Source: HLUCCA09 sp039189975
GTDB lineage: Bacteria; Pseudomonadota; Alphaproteobacteria; Rhodobacterales; Rhodobacteraceae
Reading direction: 5' to 3'
DNA length: 14,090 nt
Assembly: GCA_039189975.1 (NCBI GenBank)
Contig: JBCCYI010000119.1
Coordinates: forward strand, 1-14,090
Each line of letters opens with the position of its first letter. The stretch's first letter is position 1. The position numbers and the translations under genes are program-made. The notes beneath the pieces were generated by a model. The model was not told where the DNA came from. It did no database searches and saw only the letters and a list, made by a program, of their open reading frames with translations. Of this stretch, positions 1 through 6,363 are shown piece by piece.

Positions 1-744
1 CCGGAGGACGTGGAGGAGCGAAACGGGGTGCGCTTCTGCAGGGTTGCCGCCGATGATGAAGATCGCGCGGCTGTTGTGGATGTCGTTGTAGGAGTTGGTC
101 ATGGCGCCGTAGCCCCATGTGTTCGCAACACCCGCAACGGTGGTGGAGTGGCAAATCCTAGCCTGGTGATCGACGTTGTTCGTACCCCAATAGGCAGCAA
201 ACTTACGGAACAGATAGGCCTGCTCGTTGTTGTGCTTAGCCGAGCCCAGCCAGTAGACGCTGTCAGGTCCGCTCTCGTCGCGGATCTGCATCATCCCGTC
301 GCCGATCTCGTTGATCGCCTGCTCCCACGAGATGCGGACCCACTCGCCGTTCTCTTTCTTCATGGGGTACTTCAGGCGGCGCTCGCCGTGGGCGTGCTCG
401 CGGACGGCCGCGCCCTTGGCGCAGTGGGCGCCGAGGTTGAACGGGCTGTCCCAGCCGGGCTCCTGGCCCGTCCAGACGCCGTTCTGCACCTCGGCCACAA
501 CGGTGCACCCGACCGAGCAGTGGGTGCAGACGGTCTTCACCAGATCAACGGCGCCTTGCACGGCACCGGCGGCCTGGGCTTGCGTCACGGTGCCGCCGGT
601 GGCGCCGATCGCTGCAAGTCCGCCGATGGCGAGACCGGAATTTCTTAGAAAGGACCGGCGGTCGATCGTCGATCCGGCCGGTTGAGAGAGGATACTTGTC
701 CGCTGGGGGCGTCGCGCAACCCCGTTGGTCTTTTTCCTAAGCAT
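1..744 (-). CDS. fdhA: Formate dehydrogenase catalytic (alpha) subunit, N-terminal part, gene runs off left edge
   Basis: Oxidises formate to CO2 at a Mo- or W-bis-MGD centre and passes electrons to Fe-S clusters. 248 codons are visible. Start chosen at the ATG ending at 744, preceded by GGGAG. A Tat signal is seen at about residues 28-34 (DRRSFLR) followed by an Ala/Gly-rich hydrophobic stretch ending AQAA near residue 59, so export of the folded enzyme is expected. A [4Fe-4S] motif follows: C73-x2-C76-x3-C80 and C108, with the conserved K110 that lies between cluster and cofactor. The active-site segment HQARICHSTTVAG places Cys198 (TGC codon) where E. coli FdnG has selenocysteine 196, so this is a Cys-type FDH. 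The beta and gamma subunit genes would be expected further left. It is preceded by the Tat mini-protein, torD-like and DUF3306/3305 genes in the same direction, presumably one operon. Family very sure; metal identity unknown. Confidence 0.95.
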   Translation of the reverse strand, partial: MLRKKTNGVARRPQRTSILSQPAGSTIDRRSFLRNSGLAIGGLAAIGATGGTVTQAQAAGAVQGAVDLVKTVCTHCSVGCTVVAEVQNGVWTGQEPGWDSPFNLGAHCAKGAAVREHAHGERRLKYPMKKENGEWVRISWEQAINEIGDGMMQIRDESGPDSVYWLGSAKHNNEQAYLFRKFAAYWGTNNVDHQARICHSTTVAGVANTWGYGAMTNSYNDIHNSRAIFIIGGNPAEAHPVSLLHVLR

Positions 745-861
745 GGTGTCACTCCCTGGCGAGGCCCGCATCCGCGAGCCGAGCTTGGTGGCTTTGTCTT
801 CGGGCCGGCACTCGGGCGTCACGCAACCATGGCCGACCGGCGGAGTGTCAGGGTCCGGCGG

Positions 862-1053
862 TTAGAACCGGGCGCTGTCGAAGTAGGCGCGGGTGTGCGC
901 CGTGTCCTGCATGCGGTCCTCAGGCACGGGCGCGGACGCCTCGGCGGCTGAGGTCCCCATGACGGTTGCGGCGGCGGCAGCGGGCGCTGCGGCGGCGGCA
1001 ACCTTCAGGAAGTCTCGACGGGTCGCCGTGTCCTCCTTGGGGGTGCGTGTCAT
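862..1053 (-). CDS. Small Tat-signal protein of FDH operons (formate dehydrogenase region TAT target family)
   Basis: 63 residues, of which about the first 35-40 are a twin-arginine signal: TRRDFLK at about residues 11-17, then a long Ala-rich run (AAAAAPAAAAA) and possible AEASA cleavage site. Only about 23 residues remain, ending AYFDSARF. This layout matches the small protein family repeatedly found next to fdhA and known as formate dehydrogenase region TAT target (TIGR02811, from memory). Start chosen at 1053 because GGAG lies 9 bases before the ATG; an in-frame ATG further upstream at 1098 lacks support and would add a polar stretch before the signal. It sits between the TorD-like gene (75-base gap) and fdhA (117-base gap). 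No biochemical role is known to me. It may help Tat targeting or anchoring of the FDH complex, which is inference. Confidence 0.85.
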   Translation of the reverse strand: MTRTPKEDTATRRDFLKVAAAAAPAAAAATVMGTSAAEASAPVPEDRMQDTAHTRAYFDSARF

Positions 1054-1128
1054 TTTACTGTTCTCCTTTCGGCCTTTGGGCCTATCGTGGGGCGACACAG
1101 GGGTGCCGCCGGTAATGTCGCCGCGCCC

Positions 1129-1755
1129 TCAGGCGCGACTTGGCGCTCCCCCCTCCTCCATACGGAACGCCTCGGCCTCGATCGTCATGAAAACCCGGCC
1201 GATTGTGCCGATTGGCGCATAAAAGACGGAGTTTTCAGCGGCTTCGAGGTCCGTGAAAAAGTGACCGGCCCAAGGACCGATGTGACGGGCAAAGAACTCG
1301 CGCTGCTTGGGCAACGGCATTGGCGCCCCGAAGCGCCCTGTGATCATGCCCGCCATCATTTCCATCAGGCTGGCGATATTGTCTTCCGGCTCGAACACGG
1401 TGGGCGAGCGCTCTATCCGTGCGTTCGACATGTCCTGGCGCAGCACGGCGAGCGGCTTTTCGTTTAGAAAGCCGGTCATGTAGTAGCTGGCGTAGGGCAA
1501 AAGCTCGCCGCGGCCGAGGCCGATGAAGAGCCGGTTGTACTCGCTCTCGATCGCTTTCGGGCGCAGCGCCCGTGCGACGCGGGCGAGACCGTTGCAGGCC
1601 TCGCCCAGCTCAGTTGAATCGCCCGAAAGCGCTGTGCAGCGCTCCAGAACCTCTTTCGAAGGGGGGCGAGCAAGGAGAGCCGCAATAAAGTCGTAAAGAT
1701 CGGCCCGAAGCCGGTCTTCCTCCCCGATGGCTGCAGCTGACGCTGTGGCTGTCAT
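1129..1755 (-). CDS. TorD/DmsD-family molecular chaperone
   Basis: 208 residues, predicted all-helical and cytoplasmic. TorD-family marks are EYNRLFIGLGRGELLPYAS at about residues 72-90 and the FEPEDNIASLMEMM block at about 121-134, which corresponds to the conserved ExxDH/N-type helix of the family. These chaperones bind Tat signal peptides and apo-molybdoenzymes, delaying export until the cofactor is inserted. With fdhA two genes downstream, the natural client is that FDH or its Tat mini-protein. The start at 1755 overlaps the stop of the DUF3306 gene (ATGA), suggesting translational coupling. It is distinct from FdhD, which is also present in the window. The exact client is inferred from position only. 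Confidence 0.88.
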   Translation of the reverse strand: MTATASAAAIGEEDRLRADLYDFIAALLARPPSKEVLERCTALSGDSTELGEACNGLARVARALRPKAIESEYNRLFIGLGRGELLPYASYYMTGFLNEKPLAVLRQDMSNARIERSPTVFEPEDNIASLMEMMAGMITGRFGAPMPLPKQREFFARHIGPWAGHFFTDLEAAENSVFYAPIGTIGRVFMTIEAEAFRMEEGGAPSRA

Positions 1756-2435
1756 GGACTCTCCTCTGGTGCAGCACCGTAAACGAAGCGCATTCGGCGC
1801 GGCGAGGGCAAAGTCTCCTCTTGCGTCAAAGCGCCCCTTTCTGACTGATTTTGTTGGGTTTCGGGTGAGCCTGGCGCCTCAGGCAAGGGTGCCCGTGCGC
1901 GCGTGTGATCGCCCACGGTATCCGGCTCGATCTGCGACGCGTCCGCTTGGTCTTGACGTCCTTCGTCCACCGCAGCGACATCCTCCTCCGCGACATCGGC
2001 AGCGGCCTCCTCGCTGGCCGCTTCGAGCTGCGCCTCGATGTGCGCGAGCATGCCCTTCCCGACGCGATAAGCGGTCTGCATGTTTTCGACGACGGTGGCA
2101 GCGTCGGTGAAGTCCTCGCCGTAATCCACAAGCGAATCGAGATTGGCGAGCACGGGATTCGAGCGCCAGAGCCGCCGCAGCGCCCGGCGGCGCAGCCGGT
2201 CCGGCACCTCCGAGCGCAGAAAGGCCGAAAAGTCGTCGCCGTGCGCCAGCGTATCAGGGTCCTGCAGGCCAAGGGCGTCAAGGATCTCCGCGTCGGACTT
2301 TTCCTCGAGCGCAGCGCGCGCCTCGGCGTCTTGGGCCTGCTCTTCTGCGCGTCTGTCGGCCTGCGTTTCCGCGGCGACGGCGGCGCGGCGCCGAGACCAG
2401 AAATCTCCGCCGCTCCCCGTCTCCGGCCGACTCAA
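1752..2435 (-). CDS. DUF3306 domain protein
   Basis: 227 residues. The conserved part covers about residues 50-115 and includes FLRSEVPDRLRRRALRRLW followed by a SNPVLANLDSLVDYGEDF-type segment, which I recognise as DUF3306. The N-terminus opens with a charged Ala/Glu/Arg-rich helix (FWSRRRAAVAAE onward). After about residue 130 comes a roughly 80-residue acidic, Ala/Glu/Gln/Pro-rich, probably disordered linker, ending in the small basic motif RRMRFVYG near the C-terminus, also seen in relatives. No signal peptide or membrane segment. DUF3306 and DUF3305 genes usually travel together in fdh operons; here they overlap by 4 bases (2432-2435) and torD overlaps the other end. No function is established to my knowledge; an assembly or maturation role for FDH is inferred from constant neighbourhood. 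Confidence 0.87.
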   Translation of the reverse strand: MSRPETGSGGDFWSRRRAAVAAETQADRRAEEQAQDAEARAALEEKSDAEILDALGLQDPDTLAHGDDFSAFLRSEVPDRLRRRALRRLWRSNPVLANLDSLVDYGEDFTDAATVVENMQTAYRVGKGMLAHIEAQLEAASEEAAADVAEEDVAAVDEGRQDQADASQIEPDTVGDHTRARAPLPEAPGSPETQQNQSERGALTQEETLPSPRRMRFVYGAAPEESP

Positions 2436-2977
2436 TGCACGCTCCGACGGCTGCCGGGCGAGCGATAGACATCGGCGGTTTGCCGAATGCGCGCATCGCC
2501 AATCCCGTCTTCCCGCAGATCCACCCGCGTCCTGTCGCGCCGACGCTTGACGAACGGCTCCTCGTGGTGGTGTTCGGCGATGAAGTCCCGGATCAGCGCC
2601 ACGAGCGTCGGCGGCATGGGCACAAGCTCCACGACCTCCTCACCGCTGTCGAGATAGTCCTGCGCCTCGTAGGGCGATGCGGTGGCAAGCAAGATCTCCA
2701 TCCGCGCGCCCGCATCCGACATCACGATGCCCACGGTGGGCACCTGCGCGGACAGCGCCGTGCAATACGCCTCCGTATCCGAGCGCCAAAACTCCAGAGG
2801 CACCGTCGCGGCATGATACTCGACCGCCGCGCCATCGCGGCGCAACTCCTGCCAGTCAGCCGGAGCGGCGCCCGGCAAGATGGCAACAGCCTTCCAGGCG
2901 TATTTTGCCCATCGCGTCGCACCAGGCGTGCGCCTCAGGACAATTCCGACAGGGACTGTCAAATCAGGGGGGCGCAT
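2432..2977 (-). CDS. DUF3305 domain protein
   Basis: 181 residues with the chosen start. The beginning, LTVPVGIVLRR followed by WAKYAWKAVAILPG, is the typical opening of DUF3305 proteins. Further landmarks are VPLEFWRSDTEAY and a cluster MEILLATASPYEAQDYLDSG. The C-terminal third is basic (KRRRDRTRVDL) and probably flexible. Start selected at the ATG ending at 2977, which has AAGGA upstream and puts the family start close to the N-terminus; an in-frame ATG at 3037 would add 20 unrelated residues. This is the first gene of the leftward FDH operon and overlaps the DUF3306 gene by 4 bases. Function unknown. Cytoplasmic, since no signal or membrane segment is seen. Confidence 0.85.
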   Translation of the reverse strand: MRPPDLTVPVGIVLRRTPGATRWAKYAWKAVAILPGAAPADWQELRRDGAAVEYHAATVPLEFWRSDTEAYCTALSAQVPTVGIVMSDAGARMEILLATASPYEAQDYLDSGEEVVELVPMPPTLVALIRDFIAEHHHEEPFVKRRRDRTRVDLREDGIGDARIRQTADVYRSPGSRRSVH

Positions 2978-3057
2978 TCCGTCTGGTGTCCTTTCTGCGT
3001 GGCAATTTGGCTGCGCGGACGTGTTCCAACTGCGCACATGAAGTGGGCAGCCCGGTC

Positions 3058-3086
3058 ACTCTGCGCTGAAAATTCCACCTTGCCAA
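3058..3086 (-). promoter_or_regulatory. Possible sigma-70-type promoter for the leftward FDH operon
   Basis: On the minus strand TTGGCA (3086-3081, five of six to TTGACA) is followed after 17 bases by CAGAGT (3063-3058, three of six to TATAAT). Transcription would begin near 3050, about 75 bases before the DUF3305 start codon. The weak -10 is common in GC-rich alphaproteobacteria but makes the call tentative. I saw no clear -24/-12 or FNR-type site in this 241-base divergent gap. Confidence 0.25.
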
Positions 3087-3128
3087 TAGTGCATTTCAGA
3101 CGCGCTTTTTTTCGCGGCGGGAGCGCGA

Positions 3129-3186
3129 GGCCGCTTTACCCGCGTTGCAAATCGTGCGTAGCCTAACGCCGCAAGGTAACGCGGCC
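3129..3186 (+). promoter_or_regulatory. Nested inverted repeat in the leader of the poly-ferredoxin gene
   Basis: Arms 3129-3140 (GGCCGCTTTACC) and 3175-3186 (GGTAACGCGGCC) are complementary at 11 of 12 positions with a 34-base interior. Inside it TTGC at 3145-3148 can pair with GCAA at 3171-3174, and GCGT at 3156-3159 with ACGC at 3166-3169. The element ends 32 bases before the ATG and 21 bases before the ribosome-binding site. It could be a structured RNA leader or a two-half-site protein operator with about 46 bases between half-site centres. I do not recognise it as a known riboswitch. Confidence 0.45.
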
Positions 3187-3218
3187 CTGATGGCGGCGCA
3201 CCCAGCCGGGAGGAAAAA

Positions 3219-5210
3219 ATGGCGCGAAAGCTGCTTCTGTGCGACTGCCTCGGCAGCCAGAACGTGGACGCCAAGTCCTTGTCATCATTCCAGGATGTGC
3301 CGTTGGCCGCCATGAGCACCGCGCTGTGCACCCAGCAGTCGGATCGCGTGGCGCAGGCGCTTGCGGCGGCGGGCACGGACGACGAGGTCGTGATCGCCTG
3401 CGGGCAGGAATGGCGCCGCTTTGAAGAAATCGCCGAAGAGCTCGGCGCGCCCGCACCCCTGTGCGTTGACGTGCGCGACCGGGCCGGATGGTCGGACGAA
3501 AGCGCGCAGGCCGGCCCCAAACAGGCGGCGCTCCTGGCAGATGCGCTGGCCCCGCAGCCACCGCTCAGCAGCTTTGACATCACGTCGGAAGGGACCTGTC
3601 TGATTCTCGGCGCAGAGGCTGTCGCCCTTGCCGCCGCGGCGGAGCTGGCCGACACGCTCGCCGTAACCGTCCTGCTCGGCGAAGCCCCTGAAGCGATGGC
3701 CCATGCGGGGGCCTTCGACGTCGTGCTGGGGCAGCTCAAAGGTGCGACCGGATCTCTCGGACGGTTCGAGCTGCGCTTCGATGCCCTACAGGAAGCCACG
3801 CCCGGCGGTCGCGGCACGCCACGCTTCAGCGCGCCGCAGGACGGAGCCCGGTCGCGGTGTGACGTCATTCTCGACCTCCGGGGGCAAGCGCCGCTCTTTC
3901 CGGCACCCGAAAAGCGCGACGGCTACCTGCGGGCCGACCCCGGCGACGCGCGGGCCGTCGCCCGTGCCGTTCTTGCCGCCAGCGAGCTGACAGGGACATT
4001 CGAGAAGCCGTTTCACGTTACACTCGCGCCGGAGCTCTGCGCGCATTCCCGCGCCGAGCAGCCCGCCTGCACCCGGTGTCTCGACATTTGCCCCACGGGC
4101 GCAATCACGCCGGCGGGGGAACACGTTTCGATAAATCCCAACGTCTGTGCGGGCTGTGGTGCCTGCGCGGCGCTCTGCCCCTCCAACGCGATCAGAGCAG
4201 AGGACCCGCCGACGGCCTGGCTCTTCGGCCGATTTACTCGCGTTGCGCGCGCGTTTTCTGAGGCCGGTGGAACGGCGCCGAAATTCCTGATCGTCGACCG
4301 GACCTTTGGCGCGGACATGATCGCGCTCGCCGCGCGCTACGGGCCGGGCTTGCCCGCGGACGTTATCCCGCTCGATCTCGAGAGAGTGTCGGGCTTTGGC
4401 CATGCCGAGATGCTGGCTGCCCTTGCTTGCGGGGCGGCGCGCGTCGACATCCTTGTGCCGCCACGCGCCGAACGGGATGCGCTCGACCGGGAGTTTGCAT
4501 TGGCCCAGGCGCTCTGCGGTGATCCGGCACGGCTACGGCTGCTTGAGCCTGCCGACCCGGACGCTCTGTGCGCTTCGCTCTATGGCGCCGAGGCCCCCGA
4601 TGCCTTGCCCGAGCCCGTGCTGGCCATGGGCTCGCGCCGACAGGTTGCCCGTCTCGCGTCCAAGGCGCTGAGGGCAGAGATGCCGGCCCCCTCGGCCGAG
4701 GCGCCGATCCCACTGCCCGCAGGGGCGCCCTATGGCACGGTCGAGGTCAACACCGAGAGCTGCACGCTCTGTCTGGCCTGCGCATCGCTCTGTCCGTCCG
4801 GCGCGCTGGGAGACAACCCGGAGATGCCACAGCTCCGGTTCCAGGAAGATGCGTGCCTGCAATGCGGCCTCTGCGTCAGTGTCTGCCCGGAGGATGCGCT
4901 CTCTCTTACGCCACAGATGGACCTCTCCGACGCAGCCCTCTCACAGCGGGTTCTCAACGAGGAAGAGCCTTTTCCATGCATCGAATGCGGCAAGCTCTTT
5001 GGCTCCGCCTCCACGATCAAGCGCATTACCGAGAAGCTCGTCGGCATCAACCCGCTGTTCGCGGACAGCGACAAAGGCAAGTTGATCCAGATGTGCGACG
5101 ATTGCCGCGTGCGCGCGCAGTTCCATGCCCAGGACACACCTTTTGCCGCGGCAGACCGGCCCCGCGTCCGCACCACCGACGACTACCTCTCCGGCCGTCG
5201 CGATCACTGA
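3219..5210 (+). CDS. Poly-ferredoxin: 4Fe-4S dicluster domain protein of FDH loci
   Basis: 663 residues, soluble, no signal. The N-terminal about 110 residues carry scattered Cys motifs (LLLCDCLGS at 5-13, ALCTQQ at 35-40, IACGQEW at 59-65) typical of the long Fe-S proteins encoded beside proteobacterial fdh genes. Two ferredoxin pairs follow: C284-x2-C287-x3-C291-P with C274 as likely fourth ligand, C310/C313/C316/C320-P, then C515/C518/C521/C525-P and C546/C549/C552/C556-P, so about four [4Fe-4S] clusters. Between the pairs lies a segment (about 355-450, including GFGHAEMLAALACGAARVDI) resembling the MvhD/HdrA type. The C-terminus has CIEC (587-590) and CDDC (626-629), which could bind zinc or another cluster. 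Ribosome-binding site GGGAGG sits 5 bases before the ATG. It is transcribed away from the FDH operon. A role as cytoplasmic electron carrier or FDH assembly factor is inferred from context. Confidence 0.9.
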   Translation: MARKLLLCDCLGSQNVDAKSLSSFQDVPLAAMSTALCTQQSDRVAQALAAAGTDDEVVIACGQEWRRFEEIAEELGAPAPLCVDVRDRAGWSDESAQAGPKQAALLADALAPQPPLSSFDITSEGTCLILGAEAVALAAAAELADTLAVTVLLGEAPEAMAHAGAFDVVLGQLKGATGSLGRFELRFDALQEATPGGRGTPRFSAPQDGARSRCDVILDLRGQAPLFPAPEKRDGYLRADPGDARAVARAVLAASELTGTFEKPFHVTLAPELCAHSRAEQPACTRCLDICPTGAITPAGEHVSINPNVCAGCGACAALCPSNAIRAEDPPTAWLFGRFTRVARAFSEAGGTAPKFLIVDRTFGADMIALAARYGPGLPADVIPLDLERVSGFGHAEMLAALACGAARVDILVPPRAERDALDREFALAQALCGDPARLRLLEPADPDALCASLYGAEAPDALPEPVLAMGSRRQVARLASKALRAEMPAPSAEAPIPLPAGAPYGTVEVNTESCTLCLACASLCPSGALGDNPEMPQLRFQEDACLQCGLCVSVCPEDALSLTPQMDLSDAALSQRVLNEEEPFPCIECGKLFGSASTIKRITEKLVGINPLFADSDKGKLIQMCDDCRVRAQFHAQDTPFAAADRPRVRTTDDYLSGRRDH

Positions 5211-6037
5211 TGCTCAATCGGGGCTCCAAGGTCTGCCGGAGGCATCTGGGCGACGTAGGCAACGATGTTGTCCAGATCGTCGAGCGTCATTTCAATGGGT
5301 GCGATCGGCGAGGGCGTTTCCGGGGGAAACGGCCGCGTGACGTCCAGGACCTGGGTGAACGCGGCATGCGGCTTCAGAACGTAGAAGGCGACGAAGCGAT
5401 TCTCCCAATCGGCCATCGTGCGCAACACCCCGAAGGACGGGGTAGAACCGATCCCGCTCAGCCGGTTGATCTCGCCCACCACATGGCATCGTCCGCAGAG
5501 CCCGAGGGACAGCTTCTCGCCGTCGAGCGCGTTGCCGTCGTAGATCACCTCTGCAACGACAGCGCGCACGCCGCTTGGCGGGCCGTAGGGCGCGGCCCCG
5601 TCTCTCTCGAACCCGGCGACAGCAGCCTGCCCGGCGTCCGACAGCAGCCACGCCGTGAACTTGTCCACAGCGTCAGGAACGTCACTGTCGCCGGCCACGA
5701 CCCTGTAGGTGACGCCATCGCCGTCAAAGGCCGGGCGCCCGTCAGCGCCCGCAGCGGCAAAGCTGACATCCGCCGGAGCATCGGGCGCAACGACTGTCAC
5801 GCGCACACCGTGTTTGAGGGAAAACCGGGGCAGGAGGTACTTCAGAAAGCCGCTTTCTGCCATCTCACTTGGAGCGGCGAGCGTCAGGCTGCGGTCCTTG
5901 GCCGCGACCGGCCCGGCTTGCAGCGCCATGATCATGCAGAGCCCGAAGGTCACACGGTCGAGCGTCCGCCAGGCGCGACGGCCCGGCGGCAAGCCTGTCT
6001 GGATGCTGGCAGCGGAGCTGGCGTTCAGGCGGCGCAT
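5204..6037 (-). CDS. Exported fusion of a reduced TupA-like binding-protein domain and a c-type cytochrome domain
   Basis: 277 residues. Start at 6037 is backed by GGAGGAAAGGA just upstream. A long n-region leads to a hydrophobic segment (about 29-46, ending PVAA), so it should be exported. Residues about 50-82 (LTLAAPSEMAESGFLKYLLP onward) align without gaps with the N-terminus of TupA in this window, including the SG and LLP positions. Residues 121-153 (FTAWLLSDAGQ, then GAAPYGPP) match the end of such binding proteins. The central lobe is missing. From residue 175 a cytochrome c domain follows: haem site C181-G-R-C-H185, with Met250 before TLDDLDNIVAYVAQM as probable distal ligand. Its last 7 bases overlap the poly-ferredoxin stop in antiparallel fashion. 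It may pass electrons from FDH in the periplasm. The haem site is certain; function is inferred. Confidence 0.88.
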   Translation of the reverse strand: MRRLNASSAASIQTGLPPGRRAWRTLDRVTFGLCMIMALQAGPVAAKDRSLTLAAPSEMAESGFLKYLLPRFSLKHGVRVTVVAPDAPADVSFAAAGADGRPAFDGDGVTYRVVAGDSDVPDAVDKFTAWLLSDAGQAAVAGFERDGAAPYGPPSGVRAVVAEVIYDGNALDGEKLSLGLCGRCHVVGEINRLSGIGSTPSFGVLRTMADWENRFVAFYVLKPHAAFTQVLDVTRPFPPETPSPIAPIEMTLDDLDNIVAYVAQMPPADLGAPIEHQ

Positions 6038-6072
6038 GATCCTGTCCTTTCCTCCACGCGGACGGGTGGACT

Positions 6073-6102
6073 ACGCTAGGCGCGGCAGGAGGCGTGGGTC
6101 AA
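6073..6102 (-). promoter_or_regulatory. Possible promoter of the binding-domain/cytochrome fusion gene
   Basis: On the minus strand TTGACC (6102-6097) and TAGCGT (6078-6073) are 18 bases apart, giving a short leader before the strong ribosome-binding site and ATG at 6037. The -35 matches five of six consensus bases and the -10 only three of six. The 119-base divergent gap must also hold the rightward promoter for the DUF6494 operon, which I cannot identify. Confidence 0.3.
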
Positions 6103-6156
6103 CTGCGGCAAAGATCACCAACGCTGCCATGGCAGCAACGATGGAGAGAGCACAGG

Positions 6157-6363
6157 GTGAGCGAAGATTTCAACATGAGCATGCGGAAATTCCTCAAGCA
6201 GGTCGGGGTCACATCCCAGACGGCAATCGAAGAGGCCATGCGCGGCGCAGACCAAACCGACGGAGCGGAGTATACCGTGAAAGCCGTCGTGACGATCCCG
6301 GAACTCGGGCTCGAGCACGTGGTCACGGGGACCATCAAAGGTCAGGACAAGGGCCAGAGCTGA
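6157..6363 (+). CDS. DUF6494 family small protein
   Basis: 68 residues when started at the GTG at 6157. This start has GGAGAGAG about 6 bases upstream and restores the family-typical beginning SEDFNMSMRKFLKQVGVTSQ; the internal ATG codons at 6175 and 6181 would cut into that motif. The N-terminal half looks like a small helical domain, followed by an Asp/Thr-rich connection and a beta-strand-like segment (YTVKAVVTIPEL) before a Lys/Gln/Ser tail. I recognise it as DUF6494, with no known biochemical role. Its TGA is directly followed by the ATG of mrp with no gap, so the two are almost certainly co-translated. Position at the head of the accessory operon suggests a partner or regulator of Mrp-linked maturation, which is inference. 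Confidence 0.78.
   Translation: MSEDFNMSMRKFLKQVGVTSQTAIEEAMRGADQTDGAEYTVKAVVTIPELGLEHVVTGTIKGQDKGQS

Noticed and set aside
151..153. Possible selenocysteine site in the FDH catalytic subunit
   Set aside because: The codon at the metal-ligand position reads TGC (Cys198), not TGA, so no selenocysteine insertion is needed.
829..859. Two CCGGCGG direct copies between the Tat mini-protein and fdhA
   Set aside because: Only 7 bases long in GC-rich DNA and not forming a convincing hairpin or operator; likely chance.
3068..3086. Possible sigma-54 (-24/-12) promoter, TGGCAAGG region on the minus strand
   Set aside because: The GG is present but the GC expected at the -12 element 10 bases later is TT, so the element fails.
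4568..6079. A 503-codon open frame on the plus strand spanning the poly-ferredoxin end and the cytochrome gene
   Set aside because: Its product is Arg/Pro/Gly-rich with no family features and runs through two well-supported genes in other frames; long open shadows are expected at this GC content.
6038..6156. Small frame starting at 6094 as a longer form of the DUF6494 protein
   Set aside because: The extra 21 residues before the GTG at 6157 do not fit the family start, and the ribosome-binding site GGAGAGAG is placed for the GTG.
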